From Microcaldota archaeon (GTDB lineage Archaea > Micrarchaeota > Micrarchaeia > Micrarchaeales > Micrarchaeaceae): a DNA stretch of 23,174 nucleotides. The notes under the pieces are model-generated. The model saw nothing but the letters and a program-made list of their open reading frames with translations, did not search any database and was not told the origin of the DNA. The stretch lies in the NCBI GenBank assembly GCA_021793035.1, contig JAJYTM010000002.1, positions 1 to 23,174 of the forward strand. Direction: 5' to 3'. The position numbers and the translations under genes were made by a program. Shown here in pieces: positions 14,794 to 22,589 of the stretch (the stretch's first letter is position 1; each line of letters starts with the position of its first letter).

Positions 14794-15240
14794 ATGCGCA
14801 GGTACTTTTATGTTATGGCAGGAGCTTTCCTGCTATACATTTTTTTTGCATTCATACTGATGAGCGGGACGCCAGCTCCATCTTCAGGATCCAGTGCGGC
14901 AAAGAGCATATACAGCATGAACATAAGCTCTGCGATAAACTACACCAAGGCGTATCTGCTCAATGTCAACGACAGCGCATACATAGTGTTCTACCCAAAC
15001 ACGGCGAAGGCTTACAGCTATCTTACCAAGGCGGAGAACATATCCAAGAACGATACTGAGGGTGCATATGCGCTGCTAAGCAAGGCGATAAGCTATGCTT
15101 CCAATCAGGAAGCGAGCATATACAGGTATCAGGCATTGTCAATAGTAACGATGGTCGTTCTAGCAGTCATATCTGGCGCGATACTGTTCAGGATGATGTT
15201 CAAGCCGGTGAAGAAGGCCAAGGGCAGGCAGAGAAGATAA
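14794..15240 (+). CDS. Small two-TM protein of unknown function
   Basis: 148 residues from ATG 14794. One helix lies near the N-terminus (YVMAGAFLLYIFFAFILM) and another near the C-terminus (LSIVTMVVLAVISGAILF). The basic tail KPVKKAKGRQRR is likely cytosolic. About 90 residues between the helices (SINYT..., YSYLTKAENISK) would lie outside; they are helical with several N-x-S/T sites and TPR-like alanine spacing. No family is recognised. GTG 14785 overlapping the tfb stop is an alternative start, so the gene is probably coupled to tfb; a functional link is not shown. Confidence 0.75.
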   Translation: MRRYFYVMAGAFLLYIFFAFILMSGTPAPSSGSSAAKSIYSMNISSAINYTKAYLLNVNDSAYIVFYPNTAKAYSYLTKAENISKNDTEGAYALLSKAISYASNQEASIYRYQALSIVTMVVLAVISGAILFRMMFKPVKKAKGRQRR

Positions 15241-15294
15241 ATGCTCTTTCTATTGGGTTAGACATCTGCCTAACTTTTCGATTTTCGTAGAATA

Positions 15295-15306
15295 GCTTTA
15301 AAAAGC
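15295..15306 (+). promoter_or_regulatory. Promoter of the TRAM gene
   Basis: GCTTTAAAAAGC, a palindromic TATA element about 59 nt before ATG 15359. It implies a leader of about 30 nt with the strong GGTGAGGTGAGGG ribosome site at 15345-15357. Confidence 0.55.
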
Positions 15307-15358
15307 GTAACATACAAAGTAATCGTGTTGTTACAAAATTGGATGGTGAGGTGAGGGT

Positions 15359-15598
15359 ATGGTTGTTACAAACTACATAGTAGAGGGATCGGAGCACGAG
15401 GTAAAGGTGATAGCGAAGGGCGCCAGTGGCGAGGGGATCAGCAGGATAGAGGAGATACCTGTAATCATAAGGAACGCCAAGATACGCATAGGCAATACGT
15501 ACAAAATAAAGATAACCAAGGTATACAGGACCTTCGTATACGCCGAGCTCAATGAAGGCAAGGAGCAGATGATAGGCACCAGCGTTGTAGAGCTATAG
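15359..15598 (+). CDS. Stand-alone TRAM domain protein
   Basis: 79 residues consisting of a single TRAM beta-barrel: the opening EVKVIAKGASGEGISRIEEIPVII, then NTYKIKITKVYRTFVYAE. The glycine-rich GASGEGI is the usual nucleic-acid-binding loop. Stand-alone archaeal TRAM proteins act as cold-shock-like RNA chaperones (known from methanogens and haloarchaea). The ATG is preceded by an unusually strong GAGGTGAGG. An 11-bp element, GTTGTTACAAA, occurs both in the leader (15327-15337) and at codons 2-5 (15362-15372), bracketing the ribosome site. Confidence 0.9.
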   Translation: MVVTNYIVEGSEHEVKVIAKGASGEGISRIEEIPVIIRNAKIRIGNTYKIKITKVYRTFVYAELNEGKEQMIGTSVVEL

Positions 15599-15632
15599 CG
15601 CAACTTTATCGCGCTAAAGAATGCCCGCATAA

Positions 15633-15644
15633 AGGTTTAAATAG
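15633..15644 (+). promoter_or_regulatory. TATA-like element upstream of small ORF 15672
   Basis: AGGTTTAAATAG centred about 33 nt before ATG 15672, a good archaeal TATA box with no annotated gene at that spacing. It implies a transcript starting near 15664. Confidence 0.45.
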
Positions 15645-15671
15645 GTAACCAATTAATAGATTAGGGTAAGG

Positions 15672-15743
15672 ATGGTTGTTACGCAGTATACGCCATCCGT
15701 AGCCAGTTCCTATATCAAGCGCTTTCGGGGCTTTGTCATATAA
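15672..15743 (+). CDS. Possible 23-residue peptide (or small RNA) ahead of proteasome beta
   Basis: The frame starts ATGGTTGTTAC, the same first 11 bases as the TRAM gene, and encodes MVVTQYTPSVAS...GFVI, 23 residues. A good TATA element lies upstream. The peptide is not otherwise TRAM-like. It could be a decayed TRAM duplicate, a micro-protein, or a small RNA: GGATGG (15670-15675) can pair with CCATCC (15696-15701). Evidence for translation is weak. Confidence 0.3.
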   Translation: MVVTQYTPSVASSYIKRFRGFVI

Positions 15744-15763
15744 TTACCAAAAGCTGAAAGCCG

Positions 15764-15774
15764 CATTAAATAAT
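15764..15774 (+). promoter_or_regulatory. Promoter of psmB
   Basis: CATTAAATAAT about 26 nt before ATG 15795, close to leaderless spacing, although GGGTG at 15783-15787 also lies before the start. Confidence 0.45.
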
Positions 15775-15794
15775 AACATTAAGGGTGTGTCATA

Positions 15795-16442
15795 ATGGAA
15801 ATAGATTCCGATAGGTACAAGAAGATAATGAAAGGCACTACTACTGTTGGCGTGATATGCAGCGACGGAGTCGTAATGGGCGCAGATTCAAGGGCTACGA
15901 TGGATACGTTCATAGCGAGCAGCGAGGCGAGGAAGGTCTGGAAGATAGACGATAACCTCGGCCTTACGATCGCAGGGGGAGTGGGAGACGCGCAGGAGCT
16001 CGTCAGGCTTCTCAAGGCGCAGAACGAGATATACAAGATGGACGAGGGCAAGCCATTGTCGCCCAAGTCCGCCAACTCGCTTTTGTCGATAATAATGCAG
16101 GAGAACAAGATGATGCCGTTCTACGTGCAGCTAATAGTCGGAGGGATTGATATCTCTGGAGAACCGCAGCTGTTCAGCATAGATCCGGTAGGCGGCTCGT
16201 CCCAGGAGTCGAAGTTCACGGCGACCGGCAGCGGCTCATTGACGGCATTGGGCTATATAGAGGAATCCTACAAGAAGGGCATGACGACCAAGGATGCGGT
16301 GAAGCTGGTCGCAAAGGCGCTCTCGATAGCGATGCGCAGGGATGCCGCCACAGGGGACCACATGACCGTGGTAGTGATAAGCAAGTCAGGATTCGCAGAA
16401 TACACTGACAAGGATTTGGAGAAGATGGCATCCGCGAAATGA
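15795..16442 (+). CDS. psmB: 20S proteasome subunit beta
   Basis: 215 residues. A 14-residue propeptide ends in MKG before TTTVGV, so autocleavage would expose Thr15 as the catalytic Thr1. In mature numbering Asp17 (GADSRAT) and Lys33 (EARKV) are in place, and the GSGS and DAATGDHM blocks of the active site follow. The subunit forms the proteolytic inner rings of the archaeal 20S proteasome. The alpha subunit is not in this window. Cdc48 and an M1 aminopeptidase encoded nearby would act before and after it. The next gene, aCPSF1, is on the same strand after about 150 nt, with a hairpin and T-rich stretch between. Confidence 0.97.
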   Translation: MEIDSDRYKKIMKGTTTVGVICSDGVVMGADSRATMDTFIASSEARKVWKIDDNLGLTIAGGVGDAQELVRLLKAQNEIYKMDEGKPLSPKSANSLLSIIMQENKMMPFYVQLIVGGIDISGEPQLFSIDPVGGSSQESKFTATGSGSLTALGYIEESYKKGMTTKDAVKLVAKALSIAMRRDAATGDHMTVVVISKSGFAEYTDKDLEKMASAK

Positions 16443-16494
16443 GCCTGTACTGCAGGCATCGCGGTTCCTCGTCTCATTTTATTTTTCGCTTTTG
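16443..16494 (+). terminator. Hairpin plus T-rich tract after psmB
   Basis: GCCTG-TACTG-CAGGC (16443-16457) forms a small hairpin directly after the stop. A T-rich stretch, CATTTTATTTTTCGCTTTT, ends near 16494. Archaeal termination, including that by aCPSF1/FttA, uses U-rich RNA. Confidence 0.5.
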
Positions 16495-16594
16495 AAATTT
16501 AATTTTATACACAACCTAGCAGAGTGGATAGGTTTGTTTTTGGTTGCAATTAGCACTTGGAATACAGGGAGTAAAATATGCAAGAAGTGAATGC

Positions 16595-18544
16595 ATGAAA
16601 GAAAGCAGCGCTGAAGAAAGCAAGAAGGACGAGACAGTAAGCAAGATAGAATCGATGATACCTGAGGAAGCCGGCTTCGAGAAGGTCGAATTCGAAGGCC
16701 CGGACATAGTAGTATACATGAAGAAGCCCAAGGTGCTGTACCAGGATGACACCATAATAAGGAACATAGCCGCTACGATAAAGAAGAAGATAATAATAAG
16801 GAGCGTAGCCTCGGCGCTCATGAATCCGGAAGAGGCGCAGAAGAAGATAGAAGAGCTGGTGCCAAAGGAAGCGGGCATAACGAGCATAAGGTTCGTGCAG
16901 GACTTCGGCGAAGTGTACATAGACTCAATGAAGCCCGGGCTGGTGATTGGAAAGGGTGGATCAACACTTAAGGAGATAGCCATGCAGACGGGATGGTTGG
17001 CAAAAACGCTCAGAACACCTACCATGAACAGCGATACCATAACCGGAGTAAGGAAGCTCATGTTCAACGAGAGCGCATTCAGGAAGAAATTCATGATGGG
17101 CCTCGGCAAGAAGATAAACACGCCAATAATGAAGAGCGAGTGGCTCAAGGCCACGGCGTTGGGGGGCTTCAGGGAGGTAGGGAGGAGCAGCCTGCTGCTC
17201 GAGACGCCGCATTCGAAGGTAATCATAGACTGCGGCATAAGCCCAGAACCAGGAATAAAGGGCCTGGACGCCAACATGGGCAGCGACATCAACAAGGCCT
17301 TCCCATACCTGGACAGCGCCAACTTCTCGATAAACGAGCTTGATGCAGTAATATTGACGCACGCGCACATGGACCATACCGGTTTCGTGCCGTACCTGTT
17401 CAAGTACGGCTACGAGGGCCCTGTGTATTGCACGCCGCCAACGCGCGACCTTATAGCCCTGCTGCTCAATGACTACTTGAAGCTGGTACAGAGGAGCGGC
17501 GGCACGCCGCTGTACGACGAGAAGGACATAAAGAAGATGCTGATGCACACAGTCACAAGGGACTACGGCGAAGTGACCAACATAACGGATGAGCTAAAGC
17601 TCACCTACCACAACGCTGGGCACATACTCGGGAGCGCCACAGTGCACCTCCATGTCGGCGAAGGCATGTACAACATCGTGCATACTGGCGACATGAAATA
17701 TGGGTTCACGCGGCTTTTCGACCCGGCTAAGACCAAATATCCACGGATAGATTCGCTGTTCATCGAGAGCACGTACGGAGGGCAGAACGACATAACCCCA
17801 AACAGGCACGAATCCGAGAGGAACCTGATGGACACAATAAAGAGAACGATAGACAACAAAGGCAAGGTGCTCATACCTCTTTTCGCTGTAGGAAGAAGCC
17901 AGGAGATACAGCTCGTCCTGGAGAACTACATGAATACGGAAGGGCAGTACAATCTCGATGTTCCTGTCTATCTCGACGGGATGATACTCGAGGCAAGCGC
18001 CATACATACGGCATATCCGGAGTACCTGAAGGAAGGATTGAAGAACCGCATACTCAACAACAGGTCGCCATTCGAGAGCGAAATATTCGAAGTGGTAAAG
18101 GGCGAGCGCAGCGAAGTGTTTGAGGGCGGCCCTGCAATAATACTCGCAAGCGGAGGAATGCTGAACGGGGGCGCCAGCGTAGACTACTTCAAGAACCTCG
18201 CGGAGGATCCTAAGAACACAATGCTTTTCGTAGGTTACAACAGCTCCAACTCGCTGGGAAGGAGGGTGCAGAACGGGCTAAGGGAGGTACCGCTTCCAGG
18301 GGAAGACGGCAAGACCGTAATGGTCAAGGTGAACATGTCCGTCAATACCGTTGAAGGGTTCTCCGGCCACAGCGACAGGAGGCAGCTGCAGGACTTCCTG
18401 CGGGACCTGAAGCCGAAGCCGAAGAGCATATTCACTATGCACGGGGAGGAGCAGAAGTGCGAGGACCTTGCAAGGACTGCCGAGCGCATGCTGCATGTAG
18501 ATGCCAGGGCACCAAGAAACTTGGATACCACAAGGCTCAAGTAA
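16595..18544 (+). CDS. aCPSF1 (FttA) transcription termination ribonuclease
   Basis: 649 residues from ATG 16595. Two N-terminal KH-type domains come first; the second carries GLVIGKGGS near residue 115. A metallo-beta-lactamase fold follows with HAHMDH (256-261), AGHILGSA and HTGDMK. Then come a beta-CASP domain (IESTYG, PLFAVGRSQE, ILASGGML) and the C-terminal GFSGHSDRR and TMHGEEQ. These identify the archaeal CPSF73 homologue that cuts nascent U-rich RNA and terminates transcription by RNA polymerase. All zinc ligands look present. The frame extends upstream to TTG 16544, but the first KH domain normally begins about 10 residues into the protein and GAAGTGA precedes ATG 16595, so I start there. 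A TATA-like TTTTATAC at 16503-16510 precedes both. Confidence 0.96.
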   Translation: MKESSAEESKKDETVSKIESMIPEEAGFEKVEFEGPDIVVYMKKPKVLYQDDTIIRNIAATIKKKIIIRSVASALMNPEEAQKKIEELVPKEAGITSIRFVQDFGEVYIDSMKPGLVIGKGGSTLKEIAMQTGWLAKTLRTPTMNSDTITGVRKLMFNESAFRKKFMMGLGKKINTPIMKSEWLKATALGGFREVGRSSLLLETPHSKVIIDCGISPEPGIKGLDANMGSDINKAFPYLDSANFSINELDAVILTHAHMDHTGFVPYLFKYGYEGPVYCTPPTRDLIALLLNDYLKLVQRSGGTPLYDEKDIKKMLMHTVTRDYGEVTNITDELKLTYHNAGHILGSATVHLHVGEGMYNIVHTGDMKYGFTRLFDPAKTKYPRIDSLFIESTYGGQNDITPNRHESERNLMDTIKRTIDNKGKVLIPLFAVGRSQEIQLVLENYMNTEGQYNLDVPVYLDGMILEASAIHTAYPEYLKEGLKNRILNNRSPFESEIFEVVKGERSEVFEGGPAIILASGGMLNGGASVDYFKNLAEDPKNTMLFVGYNSSNSLGRRVQNGLREVPLPGEDGKTVMVKVNMSVNTVEGFSGHSDRRQLQDFLRDLKPKPKSIFTMHGEEQKCEDLARTAERMLHVDARAPRNLDTTRLK

Positions 18545-18627
18545 GCCTTCCGAGAAGGCATCGCATAAGCAATCAACTATGCCGGAGAGCGCGAGCGCCG
18601 CAGTTTTGTGCGCGGCTCTCTGTTTCT
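18545..18627 (+). terminator. Two hairpins after the aCPSF1 gene
   Basis: GCCTTC-CGA-GAAGGC (18545-18559) follows the stop codon directly. A longer stem pairs GAGAGC (18585-18590) with GCTCTC (18615-18620), extended inward by GCG/CGC with a bulge, and is followed by TGTTTCTCC. Together they separate aCPSF1 from the aminopeptidase gene. Confidence 0.5.
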
Positions 18628-18647
18628 CCTATAAAGATTTTTATAGG
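18628..18647 (+). promoter_or_regulatory. Dyad-symmetric TATA element of the aminopeptidase gene
   Basis: CCTATAAA-GATT-TTTATAGG is a perfect 8-bp inverted repeat around 4 nt. It lies about 23 nt before GTG 18656, suggesting a leaderless mRNA. The symmetry allows a regulator site over the TATA box. Confidence 0.5.
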
Positions 18648-18655
18648 TTGCATGA

Positions 18656-21196
18656 GTGAGTAGCTTAGATTCTATGGAAGAATATAGCATACTGGGCGGC
18701 AACGTGCGCCCATCAAATTACGATATCGAGCTGACGCCAGACCTAGTCAAATTTGCGTATTCCGGCAAGGAAACCGTAAGTGTTGCAATAGCGAAGCCTA
18801 CGAAATCGATAAGCATGAATTCCAAAGAGATAAAAATCAAGAGCGCATACGTATCGTCAGGCAAGTCAAAGCAGAGGGCCAGGGTAAGCTACGACAGCAA
18901 AAGAGAGACTGTCACATTCTCGTTCAGCAATGCGATATCGGGAAAGGCGGAACTTGAGCTATCGTTCACGGGCATACATAACGACAACATGTGCGGCTTC
19001 TACAGGAGCTACTACTACAAGGGCTCAGAGAAGAGATACATGCTCTCATCGCATTTCGAATCTACGAGCGCAAGGAACGCGTTCCCCTGCTTCGACGAGC
19101 CCTCATTCAAGGCAACGTTCAACATATCGATGGTAATAGACAAGGGGCTCGAAGCCGTATCGAACATGCCCGTCAGGGGCGTGAAAGACATGTCAGCGTC
19201 GAAAAAGAGGGTCTCATTCGAGACAACGCCCAAGATGTCTACATACTTGGTGTACCTCGGCGTGGGGAAGTACGACAGGGTTTCAGGCAACCTTGGCAAG
19301 CTGAAAATAAGCGTTCTCACTGTTCCGGGGAAGGGCAAGGACGCGCACATCGCCCTGGATTATGCGAAGAGGTTCATAGCGTTCTACCAGAAATATTTCG
19401 GAATAGACTACCCTATGCCGAAAGTGGACCTTCTTGCAATACCTGATTTCGCCGCCGGCGCCATGGAGAACTGGGGCGCCATAACGTTCAGGGAGGTGGC
19501 TCTGCTGTGCAACAGCGATTCCTCCTTGAAGATAAGGAGATACATAGCTGATGTCGTCGCGCATGAGCTTGCGCACCAGTGGTTCGGCGACCTCGTCACG
19601 ATGAAATGGTGGAACGACCTCTGGCTCAACGAGAGCTTCGCGACGTTCATGAGCTTCAAGGCCCGCGACCACGAATTCCCCGAATGGCATGCATATGAGG
19701 ATTTCATCAGCGATAACATCGGGCAGGCGCTCGTCCAGGACCAGCTGAAGGCCACGCACCCGATAAACGTCGACGTGAAGACCCCAGGGGAGATAGACGC
19801 GCTGTTCGACGCCATAAGCTACCAGAAGGGTGCGAGCGTGCTTAACATGGTGAACGATTACGTCGGCGAGGCCGCTTTCAGGAAGGGTCTGAACATGTAC
19901 CTCAAGGCGCACGCATATTCCAACGCCGCTAAGGAGGACCTCTGGGACTCGCTGGAGAAGGCCTCCAAAGCGCTCGGCTCTGGAAAGCGCATAAACTATA
20001 TGATAGATAGATGGGTCACTAAGGCCGGGTATCCGGAGCTGCGCGTAAGCAGGAAAGGCAGCAGCATATCAGTCAAGCAGAACAGGTCTTTCCTGTCTAA
20101 GCGCATGCACAGCAAGGACATATGGCCCGTTCCTGTCCACTATAAACTGTCGAAAGGCAGCACCGGCTTCATGCTTATAGACAAGCCCGCAGCTAGCATA
20201 AGCGCCTCTGACACGCAATGGGCAAAGCTGAATTTCGGCCAGAAGGGCGTTTATCGTGTGCTTTATGGTGAAGACATGCTCACCAGCCTAGGCATCGCGG
20301 CAGCAGCAAAGAAGTTATTAGGGATTGACTCGTGGGGCATACTCAACGACCTGTTCTACCTGGTAAGGTCGGGCAGGATGGCGCTCAACCAATATGTCGC
20401 ATACATAAGCAAGTACATGTTCGACGCAGGCACTCCCGCCAGCCTGCTGCTAAGCGAACAGCTCAACTTCCTGTACTCCCTTTGCTACTATGAGAGCTTC
20501 TCTACCGGGCTCAAGAATGCGAAGCAGAGATTTGCCGAGCTCAAATACTCAGAGCTTGGATGGCAGACCAGGCCGAACGACACACCCCAAGAACGCGACC
20601 TTAGGAACAGCACAATATCTAGCCTAGGGGTTGCGGAATTCGCTCCTGTGGTAGGCAAATCTAATGCTCTATTCGCCAGGATAATTGCGGGCAAGAAGGT
20701 AAATCCTGACATACACGCAGGAATATACGTTGCTGCAGCATGGAACGGCAACGCAGCCACGTTCGACAAGCTTGTGAGGCTGTACAAGCGCACCGAGTCA
20801 CAAGAAGAGAAGCGTTCCATACTTGTTGCCCTGGGCATGCAGAAATCCCCGGCATTGATAAAGAAGGCCTTCGAGCTGTCCCTATCCAATGAAGTAAGGA
20901 TGCAGGATTCTTTCATAATACCCTCGATCATAGCGGGCAGCCCAACGGGGCGCAACTACATATGGCCCTGGATCAGGGAGAACTGGCACTACCTCATGAA
21001 GAAGTACCCAACGACCACGCTTATGCTGGGCAGGTATGTCGATTCGCTGTCCCTGCAGAGCGACCCCGCGGTAAGGAAAGAGATTGCAGCGTTCTTCGCC
21101 AACAGGAAGAACATGCGCGACGACATAAAGAAGAGCGTGCCCAAGGTGCTTGAAAAGATAGATGCGAACATAGAGTTCATGAAGACAAATTCGTAA
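18656..21196 (+). CDS. M1-family zinc aminopeptidase (tricorn interacting factor F2/F3-like)
   Basis: 846 residues. It removes N-terminal residues from peptides, as the tricorn factors F2/F3 do with products of the proteasome. The substrate-binding GAMEN (268-272) and zinc site HELAH (303-307) with the third ligand Glu326 in NESFA (HExxHx18E) are intact. An N-terminal beta saddle (about 10-210) includes FPCFDEPSFKATF, and the C-terminal half is the helical ERAP-like bowl. No signal peptide is seen, so it is cytosolic. The start is odd: an ATG at 18652 is out of frame (it reads ATG AGT GAG TAG), and the frame begins at the overlapping GTG 18656; ATG 18674 is the next choice. The glycosyltransferase gene follows after about 9 nt. 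Confidence 0.95.
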   Translation: MSSLDSMEEYSILGGNVRPSNYDIELTPDLVKFAYSGKETVSVAIAKPTKSISMNSKEIKIKSAYVSSGKSKQRARVSYDSKRETVTFSFSNAISGKAELELSFTGIHNDNMCGFYRSYYYKGSEKRYMLSSHFESTSARNAFPCFDEPSFKATFNISMVIDKGLEAVSNMPVRGVKDMSASKKRVSFETTPKMSTYLVYLGVGKYDRVSGNLGKLKISVLTVPGKGKDAHIALDYAKRFIAFYQKYFGIDYPMPKVDLLAIPDFAAGAMENWGAITFREVALLCNSDSSLKIRRYIADVVAHELAHQWFGDLVTMKWWNDLWLNESFATFMSFKARDHEFPEWHAYEDFISDNIGQALVQDQLKATHPINVDVKTPGEIDALFDAISYQKGASVLNMVNDYVGEAAFRKGLNMYLKAHAYSNAAKEDLWDSLEKASKALGSGKRINYMIDRWVTKAGYPELRVSRKGSSISVKQNRSFLSKRMHSKDIWPVPVHYKLSKGSTGFMLIDKPAASISASDTQWAKLNFGQKGVYRVLYGEDMLTSLGIAAAAKKLLGIDSWGILNDLFYLVRSGRMALNQYVAYISKYMFDAGTPASLLLSEQLNFLYSLCYYESFSTGLKNAKQRFAELKYSELGWQTRPNDTPQERDLRNSTISSLGVAEFAPVVGKSNALFARIIAGKKVNPDIHAGIYVAAAWNGNAATFDKLVRLYKRTESQEEKRSILVALGMQKSPALIKKAFELSLSNEVRMQDSFIIPSIIAGSPTGRNYIWPWIRENWHYLMKKYPTTTLMLGRYVDSLSLQSDPAVRKEIAAFFANRKNMRDDIKKSVPKVLEKIDANIEFMKTNS

Positions 21197-21205
21197 ACGG
21201 TGCAT

Positions 21206-22327
21206 ATGGTGCTTCAGGCATATTCCCCGGCATTGATCATGCTTTTCTATGCATACCTTGGGTTCATGTTCCTTGTTTGGGCGTTGCTCATATTCTCAAA
21301 CATAGTCAAGTTCTATGCGCCCAGGAAAAGCAGGAAGCCCGCCCCTGCAAAGGGCAAGAAACTCAAAGCTCTTGTCATACTGCCGTGCAAGGGGGCGGAC
21401 ATAGACATGAAGCGCGGCATAGAGTCTATCAAATCCCAGGATTACGGCAATGGGAACTACGACATACTTGCGGTTGTCGACTCTGAGGGCGATGCTGCCC
21501 TGCCCATAATAAAAGCGTCAGGCCTGAAATACATGATAAACGATTACAGATGCAGCAAGTGCAGCGGCAAGGTCAGGGCGATAGCCGCAGCAGTATCGAA
21601 GAGCAGGGGCTACGACGCCTTCGTGATAGCCGATTCGGACATATACTGCAAGAGGAGCTGGCTGCGCATGCTGGTGGAGCCGCTCAAGGATCCCAGCATA
21701 GGCGTTTCGACGGCATTCCCGCTGTTCGACCCGGTGCCTTCATCGGGCGTCTGGGCTAAGGTAAAGATGCTGTGGGGCTTCGTAGGCGACGGCCTGATGG
21801 AATCAGAGATAACGCGATTCGCATGGGGGGGATCGATGGCGTTCAGGAGCGATCTTCTCGACAGGGAGGGCCTCAGGTTCTTCAAGGGCAACGTATCTGA
21901 TGACATAGCGATAACGAAGCTCGTGAGAGCCAAGAAGCAAAAGGTTTACTACGTTTACAAGAGGATAGTGTATGTGCCTTCTGATGATAATTTCTCAAAG
22001 TTCGTTGAATGGTCCAACAGGCAGACGGCGCTCACCCTGCTCGGATACAAGGAGACATTCCTATACGGAATGCTATCGTACGTGTCTAACATACTATTGT
22101 TAATATCGGGCATAGTGCTCGCCATATACTACAGCCCATACATGGCGGTGCTGCTCCTCCCGTTCTTCCTCTCGCTGGCGAGGACTTACGCAAGGGCGGA
22201 GAAGCGCGGCCTTTACATAGCTGCGATATTCCCGATAATGAACTTCATATACATAGCGAACCTGCTAGCTGCGAGAAGGAAGGAAGGCATAGTATGGAGG
22301 GGCTCGCAGTACAGGATAAAGCCCTAG
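21206..22327 (+). CDS. Membrane GT2-family glycosyltransferase
   Basis: 373 residues from ATG 21206 (GTG 21200 also possible). An N-terminal TM helix (IMLFYAYLGFMFLVWALLIF) is followed by a GT-A domain: VILPCKG, a first Asp in VVDSEGD, the metal-binding DSD (143-145), GGSMAFR, and SDDIAIT. A WSNRQ near residue 270 fits the (Q/R)xxRW-type acceptor motif only loosely. Two or three C-terminal TM helices end the protein. The pattern is that of ceramide-glucosyltransferase-like (GT21/HpnI) enzymes that glycosylate lipids; the true acceptor is unknown. A CSKC (116-119) lies in the loop where this family usually has a plain Lys-Val segment. The gene follows the aminopeptidase by about 9 nt and is probably cotranscribed. 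Confidence 0.87.
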   Translation: MVLQAYSPALIMLFYAYLGFMFLVWALLIFSNIVKFYAPRKSRKPAPAKGKKLKALVILPCKGADIDMKRGIESIKSQDYGNGNYDILAVVDSEGDAALPIIKASGLKYMINDYRCSKCSGKVRAIAAAVSKSRGYDAFVIADSDIYCKRSWLRMLVEPLKDPSIGVSTAFPLFDPVPSSGVWAKVKMLWGFVGDGLMESEITRFAWGGSMAFRSDLLDREGLRFFKGNVSDDIAITKLVRAKKQKVYYVYKRIVYVPSDDNFSKFVEWSNRQTALTLLGYKETFLYGMLSYVSNILLLISGIVLAIYYSPYMAVLLLPFFLSLARTYARAEKRGLYIAAIFPIMNFIYIANLLAARRKEGIVWRGSQYRIKP

Positions 22328-22589
22328 CGGCATTTCTGCACAAAAGGGTTAAAAAGGTTAGGGGAGGAAAGACTATTGATGTGCGTGATGGCAATGGTAA
22401 GCGATGCCTTCCAAACAGTATAGGCAATTCAGAATCACTACCGAGCCATGGCTATTTATGGCTGGCAAGACTGCCGAAACTGGCGAAGCCTGTCAAGCCT
22501 TTAAAGACTATTCCTGAAATAATAAGAGCGGTTGCAGCATGCGTGTTGCTTCCTGCTTCATGTTCAAGCGTATATCAGAAGTGTTCTAT
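22328..22589 (+). other. Intergenic leader region before thrS
   Basis: No convincing gene is visible in these 262 nt. A TATA-like GGGTTAAAAAGG lies at 22347-22358 and a better one, CTTTAAAG, at 22500-22507, some 85 nt before thrS. A small hairpin AGCCAT-GGCTATTT-ATGGCT occurs near 22444-22463. The long leader may be structured. Confidence 0.4.

Noticed and set aside
16516..17403. 295-codon minus-strand frame over aCPSF1
   Set aside because: Antisense to the KH and beta-lactamase coding sequence; Ser/Leu/Ile-rich shadow with no domain.
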